From Cryptomeria japonica (taxonomy: Eukaryota > Streptophyta > Pinopsida > Cupressales > Cupressaceae): a stretch of DNA of 64,000 nucleotides. The notes below the pieces were generated by a model. That model did not search any database, was not told the origin of the DNA, and saw only the letters and a program-made list of their open reading frames with translations. The position numbers were made by a program, and so were the translations under genes. Location: assembly GCF_030272615.1 (NCBI RefSeq), contig NC_081408.1:306184450-306248449 (forward strand), in the 5' to 3' direction. This document shows, piece by piece, positions 34,916 to 47,411 of this stretch; the first letter of the stretch is position 1, and each line of letters begins with the position of its first letter.

Positions 34916-36482
34916 CACTATGCAGCAAGGGTCACAAAAATCCCTTGAGACTAACTCTCTTTCGAAGAGAGCCTCTCACTCTAAGGTTATCAAACAACCC
35001 TTCACCCCAAGGCCACTTTACCCTCCCAAGGGTGAGTTTGGCCTTGAAAAATCCCAAAACATAAATATAAAAAACTCAATTAAAACCAAGGGAAGAACAC
35101 AACATCTTCCTACACAAATAAAAACAACAATGGGAGAAAACAAATGCAAACACACAATCTTTCAAAATTTACAACATAAATAGATAGTGATTCAACCAAC
35201 CTTGAATTTGCCAAAGGGATGCAAATGATAGTTTGTAGTAGAGCTTCCCAAATCCACAACTTCTTCCTTCTCAAGACTTAACCAAAATTTCCTATACTAA
35301 ACTTTCAAAAAATTCTCAAGATTCTAAGTCTCCAAAAATGGAGAGTGGGTGATTAGCATCCTAAGTGTCAAACCCTTCCCTAAGAAGGCTCCTCTCAATC
35401 TTTCCAACCTCTTGGATAGAGTGTGAGCTCACATTGGTTGGTCTTCCCAACTTCTTATAGGCTTACTAAAACTGACAACTAAAAAAGGTAAGAGAAAGTG
35501 GGGAAGAGAAACTGACACATGAAAGGAAGGTTACGGAATCCTCTAGGTTGGATTTTCGTTCATCTTGGGAAAAACAATTTTTGAGGTGTCTAATCAATCA
35601 CATGGGAGTGGTTACATGCTTAAAAATGCCCCTAAGCCACAGGTATACCATATGGACCCTTGGAAAAGCCCCTAAACTAACCCTAGGAGTCAATTTGACC
35701 CCGTAGAAACCCACCTGAGGTTTACCTATGGGTCAAACTTGAGTTGACCACTCCAAAGGCTCTCTACCCAAGACAAATCTGGGACCACACTCAAATATTT
35801 GAAAAAGGCATTGGTTGAAACAATTTCCCTCCAAGAGACATCTCATTTTCAACACTTTTTACAACACATGTGTCAAGTGACACAATAAAAATACATTACT
35901 TAATTACACATGGAAATTATCTTTTTGGATTAAAAAAATTAATAAATAAAATTTAACACAGATTCAAACATTTACGTTTATGAATAAAACACGATACATA
36001 CGGGGTGTTGTCTTTCCAAATAGATAATCCCTAGTTTTACAAATGCACAAGGGTCTAGGCTTGATTCTCCGTATTGTTTCCATGATCAGATGGATAGTTT
36101 TCCTACACATCTCATTTTACACATCAGTAATTCCCAAACAACCACATATAAATTTAACATATAAAAGAATAAAATTTCAATCACATTGCATACAATTGCC
36201 ATTATACAAATCAATTTACTATATATTGAATGCAATCCATAGGAAGCAATTCACTTAACGACATTATCATAATCCTCAAAAATTTCAACCATTCATAAGA
36301 CATGCATCATATTTCTAACATCATAATAAAGTTCTGCAAATCAAAACAAATGACATACACCATATCAATGTTATCCAATCTTGGGATCATATAAAATTCT
36401 ATATCCATAATGCATAGAAATGATAACAGTTCCAACATAAAAATAACCAAAATGCTAGGATGGGTCGGGGTAGGGCCTCACA

Positions 36483-36495
36483 CCCTCCCCCTCTA
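36483..36495 (-). other. gypsy B polypurine tract
   Basis: On the minus strand AGAGGGGGAGGG directly precedes the LTR start TGTGAGGCCC. Confidence 0.8.
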
Positions 36496-36499
36496 GTTA

Positions 36500-37680
36500 T
36501 GAACTTCCTCCTAGAGCTCATAAAAAATATGGGGGTACTGAGATCTCATACGTGATGCGTCCTCCCATGATGTTGTAACCACATCATAGTAATCCCACTA
36601 GACCCTAACCTGGTCCAACTCTCGACATCAAAGGGCCAACGTCCGACGAGCCAAAATGTGAATGGGCTCCAAAGCTAGCTGTTCGTCTGACTCCACCTAG
36701 AAGGCATTCCAATCAAAAATATGAGACATCATATATATACTTCCTCAAAACTGATACATGAAACACATCGTGGATGCGTGACAGGCTAGGTGGCAATGCT
36801 AAACGATAGGCAACTGGTCCTATCCTCTCAAGGATCTCAAATGGCCCTACAAAGCAAGGTGTGAGCTTAGAACCCTTTCAGTAATGGATTAGACTCTTAT
36901 GCAGTCACACTCTCAAGAAGACTTTGTCCCCAACCAAGAAGCTATGATCTATCCTCTTCGCATCTGCATACTTCTTCTGTCTATCCTAGGCCTCTCTAAG
37001 ATGTTGCCTAATCAAATCCACTTACTGCTCCATATCTTGAACTATCTCAGGACCGATAGCTACTCTATCCTCAATATGGTCCCAACTCAATGGTGTTCTA
37101 TAAGGCCTGTTGTATAATGCCTGAAAGGGTGGCATCCCCAAAGAAGTGTGATGCCCATTGTTATAGGCAAACTCTACCAAGGGAAGGTACTCTTCCCATC
37201 TGGTCTGGTGATCCATGATGTACATGCAGAGCATGTCCTCTAACACCTGGTTATCCCTCTCTATTTGTCCATCCATTTTCAGATGATAGGCTATGCTGAA
37301 ATTGAGTTTGGTGCCCATTGCTACCTGTAACGCCTTCCAAAAGGAAGAAGTGAAGAGGGAATCCCTATCATAAATAATCTTGCATGAGATGCTATGAAGT
37401 CTGACAATGTCCCACAAGAATACCTATGCCACTGTTGGTGTTTTGAAGGTAGCCTGAACTGGTGAGAAGTGGGCCACTTTGGTCAACTTGTCAACTGTCA
37501 CCAAGATGGCATCATGGCGACGGGATGACATGGGAAGACCAATGATGAAATCCATGGATATAGTATCCCACTTCCACTCTGGTATAGCATGAGACTAGAG
37601 CAACCCACCTGGATGGCGGTGCTCTACCTTGACTCTCTGACACTCAAGACATCAGGCTACTAACTCAGCAATAAGTTGTC
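36500..37680 (-). pseudogene. gypsy B integrase and C-terminal chromodomain-like end
   Basis: From about 37640 the broken minus-strand reading has a HRHPGGLL-like zinc tail, then WDTISMDFIIGLP (first Asp). 37417-37022 has YDRDSLFTSSFWKALQ (second Asp), HLKMDGQIERDNQVLED (Glu) and FAYNNGHHTSLGMPPFQALY. Below 37022: [46 protein letters not shown], then WEDASRMRSQYPHIF, the Tekay/Del-like end. All three catalytic residues survive, but stops and frame breaks inactivate it. Confidence 0.85.
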
Positions 37681-38122
37681 GCATACTTGGCCAATGATAG
37701 AACTATCTCAAGTCTGCATGCATCTTCTTAACTCTGGGATGTGCTGCATAAGGAGCTCTATGAGCCTCCATCACAATGAAATCTCACAACTCTTCAAAAG
37801 AAGGTACATAGATGCACCTTCTATGGCATAATAGTCCATCAGACTCTAAGGAATAATCAACATACTTTCCCTCCAGGGTCTCCTAAGATCGCATCACTTG
37901 ACAAATCTTTAAATACCATCCATCCTTTTGCAACCACTATAATATATGATCTCTCAAATCTGTGCCCATAGACATGGAGTATACCTCATGACGTCTCCTA
38001 CTCAAGGCATTTGCAACTACGTTTTCTTTCCCCTTGATGTAGTGAACGTCAAAATCATACTCGCATAAAAAATCCATCCATCTCCTCTGGCAAGCATTAA
38101 GATTAGGTTGAGTGAATATTTA

Positions 38123-38600
38123 CTATAAGCTCTGATGGTCTGAATGAAGCTCAAAATGATGACCCAAAAGGAAGTGTCTCCACCTCACAAGTGCTTGCAT
38201 TACTACTGCAAGCTCAAGGTCATGAGTAGGGTAGTTAAGATCATGAGTCTTAAGTTTCCTAGACTCAAATGCTATAGCTCTACCATCCTGCATGAGGATT
38301 GCTCCTAAACCCTCTAAGGAAACATCTACACAAACCATGAAGTCAGCTGATGGATCTAGCACTATAAGGATAGGTGCACTAGTAAGTGCCCTTTTCAATT
38401 CCTGAAAGGCCCTCTCGCACTTCTCTATCCACTCAAATTTCTTCCTCTTATGCTGGAGAGAAGTAATAAGATGTTCAACTCTAGAGAATCCCTCAACAAA
38501 GCATCGGTAATAACCTGCTAGGCCCATGAAGCTCTTGACTTCTGTCACACTAGTTAGCACTAGCCAATCCATAATAGCTCTGATCTTTTATGGGTCAACG
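38123..38600 (-). pseudogene. gypsy B RNase H
   Basis: Contains VTEVKSFMGLAGYYRCFVEG (RT-RNase H connection), FEWIEKCERAFQELKRAL, APILIVLDPSADFMVCVDVS, GLGAILMQDGRAIAFESRKL and LELAVVMQALVRWRHFLLG, ending HSDHQSL before a stop. This is the Ty3 RNase H domain with its first half intact. The stretch 37680-38123 to integrase is heavily broken. Confidence 0.86.
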
Positions 38601-39445
38601 AAGATCCCATCACTGGATATAACATGTCCTAGGTATTTGACCTCTGATCTAAAGAAAGCACACTTCGACAAATTGCCGTCTAACTAGTTGTCTCTCAAAC
38701 ACTGCAATACCTATCTCAAGTGCTCCTCATGCTCCTTCTCATTCCGAGAATATATCGATATGTCATCTAGGAACACAATCACAAAATGGTCAAGGAAGGT
38801 GTGGAATACCCCATTCATGAGGCTCATGAATACAACTGGAGCATTCGTAAGACCAAATGGAACCACAGTGCACTCATAGTGGCCATACCTAGTGTGAAAA
38901 GCGGTCTTGTGGATATTGCTCTCCACTATTCTCAATTGATGGTACTCTAACTTCAGATCTATTTTGGAAAATACTTTGGCACCTTGAAGTTGGTCAAATA
39001 AATCATCGATTCTGGGCAAAGAGTATTAGTTCTTGATGGTCACTTTGTTCAACTTTCACTAATCCATACATAACCAAAGGGATTTGTCCTTCTTCTTTAC
39101 GAATATGAATGGTGCGCCCCAAGGGGATACACTAGGATGAATGTGACCCTTCTCTAGAAGTTCCTCAAGTTGCATCTTGAGCTCATTAAGCTCATTTGTG
39201 GTCATCCTATAAGGTGCTCTTGAAACTGGCTCAACTCCTGGTTCAAGGTCTATGTGAAAGTCAATCTCTCTACGGGGTGGCATACCAGGCAGCTCTGAAG
39301 GAAAAACATCTGAATATCCTTTAAGGATAGGATGGTCTTCAATAGATGGTTCCTTATCGTCATCTTCCTCTCTATCACTGATGGTGATGGCAAATAACTG
39401 GCATCTCTTTCGCATGCTCCACTTAAGCTGCATTTCAGAAATCAT
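38601..39445 (-). pseudogene. gypsy B reverse transcriptase
   Basis: 39445-39059: IEDHPILKGYSDVFPSELPG, PPRREIDFHIDLEPG, LEELLEKGHIHPSVSPWGAP, FVKKKD, then a stop. 39019-38711: [49 protein letters not shown] and [14 protein letters not shown] with the catalytic FLDD intact. Then a stop at a CAG-like position (HLR*VLQCL) and LGHVISSDGIFVDP*K. Classic chromovirus RT. Confidence 0.88.
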
Positions 39446-39499
39446 ATGAAGTGAGATGGGTCTTCGAATCCCATAGATTACTATGGGAGAACCATGATC

Positions 39500-39946
39500 A
39501 TCCTCACACTCGATCTTTTTCTAGTGACAATCCATCTTGGCTCTGTGGGTGTATAGCCAATCCATGCCAAGTATGATTCCATAAGATCCAAGTGGTGTAA
39601 CTCGAAGGTCTACTAAGGTGGTTGCACTACCAATCTAAAGCTAGCATCCCCTAACCTCTAATTCCACTGACACTCTAGCCCCTGAAGCTAACTCCACTTC
39701 CCAACTGACATCTTGCCTAGTTTCCACTAGCCCACAATGCTCCACAACCAATGGAGAAATAAAGGAATCTATAGCCCTTGAATCAAACAAGATAGAAACA
39801 CTGCTACCTCTGATCATACCTGCAATCTCAATAACTGTGGCCTGATGCTCTGCCTGGCTATTGTCAACCACTGCGAAGACTCTACGGGACTTTCCCATAT
39901 CCCCAACTATAGGCTTTGATGCTTCCATCCGCTGACTATCTGCCAT
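39500..39946 (-). pseudogene. gypsy B protease
   Basis: 39946-39641: SVSILFDSRAIDSFISPLVV is the retropepsin site, with DSG changed to DSR, followed by WEVELASGARVSVELEVRGC. After stops, LGSYGIILGMDWL supplies the conserved flap. The Gly-to-Arg change should abolish activity. Confidence 0.84.
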
Positions 39947-41200
39947 CTGACCCTAAGGACACTCTCTCGCCATGTACCCCATGGCTCCACAAGTGAAACA
40001 AGCACCACATGCCTGAAACTGAACACCCTAAGGCCTAGAGTATGACTGCCCGCCTGTTCTGCTCGAACCACTGTACCCACCCTTGGAGGACTGATGAGTC
40101 TACACTGGAGGTGTGTAGAGAACCTGTGGTTGTTGATCTCATCTAAGACTCTATGACTACCACTACTTGGGCTTAAAGCCCTGCTAACTCTACGGTGGCC
40201 TCTGCCTCTGATTCTGCTATGACTGCTGTGGAGGATGAGGTTTGAAGGACCTTGATGAATGTTTGTCATTACCCTTCCAGTGAGGTTTCTGAAACCCATA
40301 AGTCTAAGGTATAGGGTTTTGGTTCTGGAACCAATCCCTCGTGTCCTGAGGTCTACCATGAATCTCCTCTTCTATCAAGGCCTTCTCCATGGCAACCCGG
40401 AGGCTTCCTGGAGTGGTCATCCTCATCAATCCTACTATTCCGACATTCAATCCCCTGATAAAACGGTTGATGAGAAGCTTCTCGTCCTTCAGGTAGTCTA
40501 CATAAGGTAAGAGCTCAAAGAATTTGCTCTCATATTGGGTCACTGAGAGACCCTTCTACTGAAGGTCATGGAACTCATCGATCCTATGCTGCCTGAAGTG
40601 CTCTAACAAGTATCTATCCCTGAACCTCTCTGTAAAGATCTCCCAAGTGATGGTGTCTGCAACTATACCACACTTGTACTCCTCCTACCTCCACCATGTG
40701 GAAGTCGTTCCTCTCAAAAGGTGAACCGCTACTCATGCCTTTAGATTGCTCTCATAGGGATGCAATGCAAAGCACCTATCCAGACTCAAAAGCCAAGCCT
40801 CAGCTTCTACCCCATCGGTAGACCCTCCAAAAGATGGTGGCTGAAGGCGCAAAACCTCCCTGATCTGATCCCCGGGATCACGACGTGCTCTCTCAAAATA
40901 TAGTGGCACTGCTATTGGAGGTGGTTTGGGTAGATGAACGGACTCAGGCTCATGCTCAACTTAACACTCTAAGGGATTAGTAGGTGGACTCCTACTTCGC
41001 TCCCTAACTATTGATCTATGACTCTCAGAATTCTGGTTGTCTACCTGAAGATCTACTGTTGGGAGCCTATCCTGAACTATCCCTATCAGGTTCTGAAGTG
41101 CAACTAAGATATCTTGATTTAGATCAATTGGTTGTCTGGGAGGAGCCTCTGGTTTCCTTTCCAGAACTAATTCCTCCCTATCGACATCTTCGCGTGCCAT
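39947..41200 (-). pseudogene. gypsy B gag
   Basis: ATG at 41200 opens MAREDVDREELVLERKPEAP. Further down: LRLQPPSFGGSTDGVEAEAW, LLSLDRCFALHPYESN, then 40543-40304 with YESKFFELLPYVDYLKDEKL and INRFIRGLNVGIVGLMRMTT. The Gln-rich linker 40300-40080 is full of TAG stops where CAG is expected. The zinc knuckle near 39985 reads CFTCGAMGYMARECP, with His replaced by Tyr. Confidence 0.85.
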
Positions 41201-41372
41201 GTGTGCATGTCTATGACCCCTACCGCGCTTGCGAGCTTGTCACATAGTCGGAGGCATCCTTATGAGAAAATAAAATAAAATGAAATAAATAAATAATTTT
41301 GGAGAAAATTTAAATAATTTAAATAATTAAAGCGAAACGTAATGGAGAAATGTTCCTAGTGTTGGAAACCTT

Positions 41373-41384
41373 GCTCTGATACCA
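41373..41384 (-). other. gypsy B primer binding site
   Basis: Minus strand TGGTATCAGAGC, a perfect 12-base match to the initiator-Met tRNA 3' end, three bases from the 5' LTR. Confidence 0.9.
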
Positions 41385-41864
41385 AAATGTCATGCCCAAA
41401 CTTTTGGGCAAAAACACAACAAATAATTTTTTTAAAACATCCTAATAAAACTAATTATGCTAAAATAAAGATGCAACAATTAGGTTTTGTCTTAACTATA
41501 GGTTAACTCAGAATATAAATGAGTTGTTTAGTAAAATTAATTTAATTAACTTAACTATGCATGCAATAACAATTTCATGCGGAAGTAATTCTCCAAAAAG
41601 TGTCATTATCATTATTATTAATTAATAAATTAATTTAAACAAGTAATCCCTATCTTATTAGCCAAGAGATATGAATAATCTCAAATAATATTTAAATTCT
41701 CTAGGAATAATTAAAATAATGCTTGCACTTAAATTTAAATATTCAATTGAGCAAATGAAATCAATGCGATTAGATTCTTCTACTAAAGTTAACTAAAACA
41801 TTAATAACAATTGCCCTAAATAATTCATTTCCCGAAATGCCAAAATTTAATCTTTTTTTTTTTT

Positions 41865-42199
41865 GGCAAGGTGGCAATGCCACTTGATATATTTTATTAA
41901 TAATATATAATTTTTACAATATATTTAAAAGCTGGTTCAAACTAAGCTCCTAGAGAAAACAACCAGCAAGAAAAACTCTGGTCATTGCTCATCAGCATGA
42001 CTATAGAAGAGAAGCAGTGAACAATCCTCTAGCCAGAGCTAGTTACAAAATAGAGATCAGCAAAGGAGCATGCAGGATCATTTACAAATAGGAGCATGCT
42101 AGCTTATTTACAAAATAAGTTCTTGGGATATCTTGAAGGCCCTGCAACAAAGAACTCTTGCAACCAAAATTGACATGCCCCTACACCAAAAAACACCTG

Positions 42200-42241
<42 letters not shown>

Positions 42242-42721
42242 CTCAGAGAATTTGCAAGAAACACAAGGGTCCAAAACATCACTGACACCAATGACATGAG
42301 ATCCATGGTCTACCATTATAGACAAATGCCAAAGGAGAAGAGGTGAATGCAGAAAAGCTAGAGTGAAATGAAGCCCAAAATTTTTTATGCCGTAAATGAA
42401 AAGAAAGAGGAGATATATCATAAAAAAATTGACAAACCAAAAGAAGCGGTGTATAGAGATAATCATGAAAACAACACCATGCCAAAATTTAAATGGCATA
42501 TGAAGGACAGATTCCCAATCTGAAAATAAATATCTCCATATTTTGCACCAGAAGAGAGTACCAAACACACGAACAACATCAATAACAACCAACTCATCAT
42601 TAATGAATGCCAAGTGATGATCGAGTAAAGCAAAGTACCTCAAATCAAAACCAAATGGAATTATGAAAAGAAATACCTCACCAAGAGGAGACAATATCAA
42701 CTCGTATAAACGAGCAATCAT
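41865..42721 (-). other. LINE2 3' region
   Basis: Between the RNase H stop and the tail. A 205-codon frame (42721-42104) is very hydrophobic (Phe, Leu, Ile) and includes a TA microsatellite (42199-42238), so it is more likely T-rich 3' UTR than a protein. It shows no similarity to LINE1 ORF3. Confidence 0.5.
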
Positions 42722-42734
42722 ATAATAAGAAAGA

Positions 42735-45570
42735 TTAAATACTCGACTCTCTACAAGCTATACTTAATAGGTTTGGGAAGCTCATCAAATCACACCCCAA
42801 TCGAGAGGAATTAATAACAGTTTTATCACAACCCATATTAGTGAGGCAATCAGCCAATGCATTACCTTCACAATAAACATGAGAGATGATGAGGTGCTCA
42901 AACATATCAAGAAGAATCCATATTTGTTCAAGAATACATCGAAAATGCCAATTATCAGCTTTTCTTGCCTTGCAAGTATTAATGACAATAGCTGAATCAC
43001 CTTCAATATGAAGGTATTTGAAATTGAAATCCTTAGCCATAACAAGACCTTCTAAAAGAGCACAAGCCTCAGCCATATTATTTGTGCCAAAAGAAATTGG
43101 CATAGCTTTTAATGCTAATAAAAAACCCAAATGATCATGAAAAGCTATCCCTATTCCTGAATCACTAAGATTTCCATGGGAGGATCCATCAAAATTCAAT
43201 TTACAAAAAAGGGCATTAGAAGGTTGCCATTTTATGGAATTTCTGTCTATAGGTGTTTTCCAAATCCTTGGAAAGACAAGTGATACAAGAATAATGATAC
43301 TTTTCCAAGAAGAGATCATAAAATTGTCCCAAGAAGAGAACTCTGAATTCATATTAAAATATTTCTGAACATGAGCATTAACTTGCTCAATAATACTTCT
43401 TTCCAAAATCCCATGAACAACCGATAAATCCGATGAGTCACATCTAAAAATGAGCTTGTTTCTTTCCCACCAAATGACCCATATGACTGAAGAGGGAATT
43501 ATAAACCACAAACAAGCAAATAGAGAAGATGAATACAAAATTGGCCAAGACTGAAATATGTCCCATAAAGATAAAGGTAAAGGGAATGAAAGAGATAAAT
43601 TTTGGAGGACAAAATGCCAACAACTACTCGCAAACTCACAATGAATAAAAAGATGATTGACATCTTCAAGAGCTTTACCATATAAGACACAAGAAAAGGA
43701 GGCTGCAATATTAAATTTGACTAAACGGTCACTAGTCAAAATTCTATTTTGCAGCACGAGCCAGGAAAAAACACCAGCTTTAGGTAATACTGAATTATTC
43801 CAACAGAACAAAAAGGCATGATGAGGAGCATTTTGATTGGCCATTTGTTGAATAACAAAATATCCTTCTTTAACAGAGTAGTTTCCTGATTTATAAGGGC
43901 ACCAAATAAGTTGATATTTGATGTTAGAAAGGAAAGCCACTCGGTCTTGCAAAACAGATTTAAAATTTTGAATTTCCTACAAGGACAATGGAAGAGTAGA
44001 GGGATCCTTCCATGAGACCTTGTGAGAAAATAGATCAACACTCTCTACATAATCAACCAATCTAACTCCCCATGATTGAGAAAGTCAACTAAAACAAAAG
44101 CAAGAGAATAATGCTGCGAAAGAGGGGGAAAGCCATTCCAGGAGTCTTTCCAAAAAAGAATATCCTCCCCCGAATGGACCTGCCAAGAGAGAAAATTAGA
44201 GACCACTTCCCTACATGAGATCATAAAGTTCCAAATAGCAGACCCTTGTGGAGGATTAGAAATTGTGAAGATCCTAGTAGGATTCTGGGAATGCAAATAC
44301 TTAGCATGCATAATTTGGCACCACAAAGATTGGGGCTTAGTATACATAGACCAAACTAGTTTGCCCCCAAAAGCCCTATTTCTTTTAGATAATTCCTAAA
44401 TCCCAACACCACCAACTTGCTTGGAAAGAGACATCCTAGTCAAAGAAATTAGTGGAATCTTTTTATCTTTTGTCATGTTATTTTTCCAAAGAAAAGATCG
44501 AATAATCTTTTCAATTTGGGAGATGACTGATCTGGGAGCTTGAAGAACTAAGATATAGCAATTAGGAATGGCACATAGGACTATTTTAATGAGAATTATC
44601 CTACCTGAAAGAGACAACCACCAAGCCTTCCAAGCACAACTACGAGATTTAAGTCCCTCAATAACCAAATTCCAAAATGAAGACTTAGCAAATCCCATAA
44701 AGAAAGGAATCCCCAAATAGGTAGAAGGAAGAGAGTCTACTGGGAAACCTAAGATATTCACAAGTCTATCAGCCACCAACTGAGGAGTATTAAAAATGAA
44801 GGTCTTGGATTTATGGGGGCTAATCTGTTGGCCAGATCCAGTAGTATAAGTATCCAAAATAAATTTAATATGAGTAGCCTCTTGAATAGAAGAAGACCCA
44901 AATAAAAGTGTATCATTGGCAAAAAGGTTACGAGTGATTGAAATATCAGAGTTAGGAATTGACACCCCTTGCCAAAAGCCCAGATCCCTTTGCTTAATAA
45001 CCAATCGACTAAAAGCTTCTACCATAATGATAAATAAGAAAGGAGATAAAGGATCTCCTTGTCTAACACCCTGGGTTGAAGAAAAGTATCTAGAGGGAGC
45101 TCCATTAATGATGATAGAAAATGAAGTAGTAGAAATACAACTCTTGATCCATTTACACTAGCTTTCAGAGAAACCAAATTTTCTCAAAACTTTGAGCAAA
45201 AAAGCCCAGCAAACTTTATCATAAGCCTTCATCATATCAAGTTTGACCACAAAAGTTGGGATATTGGACAAATTTATGGAATATAAAGTTTCATGAGCAA
45301 CAATTGCTCCCTCATGAGTTTCTCGACCCGAAACAAAACCTCCTTGTTGAGGAGAGATGATATGAGGAAGGAGAATTTTAAGTCTTAAATAAATAGCCTT
45401 GGTGAAGATTTTGTAAATAGAGTTGCACAATGAAATGGGTCTAAATTCAGCAAAAGTTTGGGGATCCTTCGATTTCGGGATAAGGGCAATATAAGTGATG
45501 TTAAATTTTTTAAGGATATACCCACCCTTTCTAGACTCTTCCAAAGCCATTAATAAGTCAAAACCAATAA
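42735..45570 (-). pseudogene. LINE2 ORF2 (RT, zf-RVT, RNase H)
   Basis: RT from 45550: NITYIALIPKSKDP, FRPISLCNSIYKIFTKAIY, VKLDMMKAYDKVCWAF, TQGVRQGDPLSPFLF. The catalytic FADD is FAND (ITRNLFANDTLLFG, about 44915), a D-to-N loss. Thumb: STYLGIPFFMGFAKSSFWN. 44347-43736 has the connecting region. zf-RVT at 43952-43600 (VLPKAGVFSWLVLQNRILT; CVLYGKALEDVNHLFIHC, first-pair Cys changed). RNase H to 42735: LNFDGSSHGNLSDSG, NNMAEACALLEG, IEGDSAIVINT, SHVYCEGNALADCL. Frame breaks near 45157, 45040, 44390 and 44045. Confidence 0.88.
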
Positions 45571-45727
45571 AATCCCAACATTTCTGAATTTTTTTTTTAT
45601 TTCTTACAGCTATTAAAATACCAAATTTAATGTTGACTAATATAATCCCCTATGGGGTAAATATTTACAATAGTCTTTTATTAATTTCCATTAATAAATT
45701 TTCTAAAAGGAATTTAACCTAAACGTT

Positions 45728-45764
<37 letters not shown>

Positions 45765-46144
45765 GCATAGAATTGATTGATTTAAAATAAATGACAAAAT
45801 AAAACTATAAACCCCTTTAAAATAAAACATTTATCCACATAACTAAAATTACCTATGAGGTTACCCTTTTCAAATTTGAAAAGCGTTTCCCCCTTTTTTA
45901 TTTTATTTAAACATTAAAAACTCCATGAAACCTAACTAGGGTTTCTTTATTTTTAAAAATCTATTAATAAACCTCTAAACCCTTTTTATTTTTACTTTTT
46001 ACTTTACCCTAACCCGAAATTCGAGTAAGGGTTTTATATCACATATTTCATTTTGAAAAGACTTGACTCATTGTGTGCTATGCAGGTTGTTTTGATAATG
46101 GCGAAGGAGGGTTTTAACGGCGATGAACTAAGAAAAGGCGGGTG

Positions 46145-46290
46145 ATGTTGGTGGTGGGTGCCACCTGCAGTGGCACCGAGGGCCACCACTGTGGGTCACG
46201 GTGCCGTGGGCGCCCTTGTGGGCCTCGGCCCACAATGGCACCTCGGCACCTCTATGGGTCGTAGCCCACAGAGGGCCCAAGCCACCCCGA
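46145..46290 (-). repeat. GC-rich hairpin array in gypsy B 5' LTR (contracted)
   Basis: Only two to three 37-38 bp units remain, against four to five in the other LTR. Arms such as GGCCCACAATGG and CCTCTATGGGTC are visible. Copia B inserted about 15 bp beyond its end. Confidence 0.7.
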
Positions 46291-46309
46291 GGTAGGCCCA
46301 TATGGAGCT

Positions 46310-47354
46310 TGTTGGTATTTTGGTATGGTTTTGTCATTGATGTCAACACCTACTAACACTTATCAACTCTGGCACTTTGGAGAATCAGCAACATTCATTG
46401 GAAAGCAAGCGACTTATGCACAGTCACCGGTATATGGTACACCGATAGGATATAATGTTCACTGACACTTGGAATGGCATGGAAAACACCTGGTTATGTC
46501 AAAGACACAGTTTGGACACTTTGTCTTGGAGATTTGTTCATTTGCATATTTTCTTTTATCGGCAAATAGTTCCAGGTTATACACCAACAGGTTTATCTTT
46601 TCCAGATGAGCACGACACACTATGGAGATGTCTTATTATTGTTGTAAATGCATCAAGCCGACATGTTGAATCAGTTATTGCATCGAACATTGTTTTATTT
46701 GTAAATTGATTTTATTGTAATATCCTTTAGAGTTGACCTACTAAAATTGGTCTTAGTTATTATATAAATGTAAGATCTTATTTGTAAGATTAGTGTGCAA
46801 TGCGAAAGTGAAATTGTGTGAAGGTATATGTGAGAATAAGCAAAGCTATACACACAGACATCATTTGAAGGTTGAAGGAGGGTTTTTGTGAAGACAATCA
46901 GAACTACATTGGTACTGAATCTAGCATAGAAAGATGATAATTTGAGCAGTACATTCTTATTGGATTTAACTATCCAATTGTAGTCAGTGTGACTCTTATT
47001 TCTGTTTGAGTAGTGAGCTCTAGGCGCTTGGCCTTTCTGCATGTGCAGACCCCATTTGTATACACATGCTATCTGTAGTAGTATCATCTGATTGTGGGTA
47101 AGGTTTCCCACTGTGGTTTTTCCCCTTATAGGGTTTCCACATACAAACTTTGGTGTTATGTGTTGTGGATGTTATTGCCTTTCTATTTTATGCATTAATC
47201 TTTGCCGGTACTATAATTAACTGATAAAACTATCTACCGGCATAAAAAATTGGTTTACCAGTATTAATCATTAAAGTTGGTTAAGTTGTTTTTGGTTTGA
47301 ATTTATTAGACAACTGATTCATCCCCTCCTCTCAGTTGTCTCCAGGACCTAACA
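46310..47354 (+). repeat. copia B 5' LTR
   Basis: Starts TGTTGGTATTTTGG, ends GACCTAACA. 1045 bp, against 1060 bp for the 3' copy; the 3' copy has a small local repeat (ggcatattcatatttgcatatt) absent here. Confidence 0.92.
46761..46768 (+). promoter_or_regulatory. candidate TATA box, copia B 5' LTR
   Basis: TATATAAA followed by tgtaagatc. The 3' LTR has gatataaatgtaag at the same place (about 52364). Confidence 0.45.
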
Positions 47355-47356
47355 AT

Positions 47357-47368
47357 TGGTATCAGAGC
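47357..47368 (+). other. copia B primer binding site
   Basis: TGGTATCAGAGC, a perfect initiator-Met tRNA match, two bases after the LTR. Confidence 0.92.
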
Positions 47369-47411
47369 CTAGTCCTCTTTTTGCAAAATTTTAACAGCTT
47401 GAGGAGATCCA

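Larger units (their letters stand above)
23576..36482 (-). repeat. gypsy B 3' LTR (contains LINE1)
   Basis: LTR parts are 23576-26053 and 34048-36482, about 4.9 kb. It aligns with 41388-55756 throughout. It keeps a segment at about 34655-34915 that is missing from the right LTR (54160-54163), and carries a much larger TA tract (24168-24632). Confidence 0.88.
41852..45590 (-). mobile_element. 5'-truncated L1-type LINE (LINE2)
   Basis: Interrupts the gypsy B 5' LTR, which is continuous at the equivalent site (24018-24055). The poly(A) tail shows as a T run at 41852-41864. The element begins inside ORF2 RT (45590) and lacks ORF1 and the endonuclease. The TSD is unclear because both edges fall in T-rich sequence. 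Confidence 0.86.

Noticed and set aside
42104-42721. 205-codon hydrophobic ORF after LINE2 RNase H, as a possible second LINE ORF3
   Set aside because: Composition reflects T-rich 3' UTR, it runs through a TA microsatellite, and it has no similarity to LINE1 ORF3.
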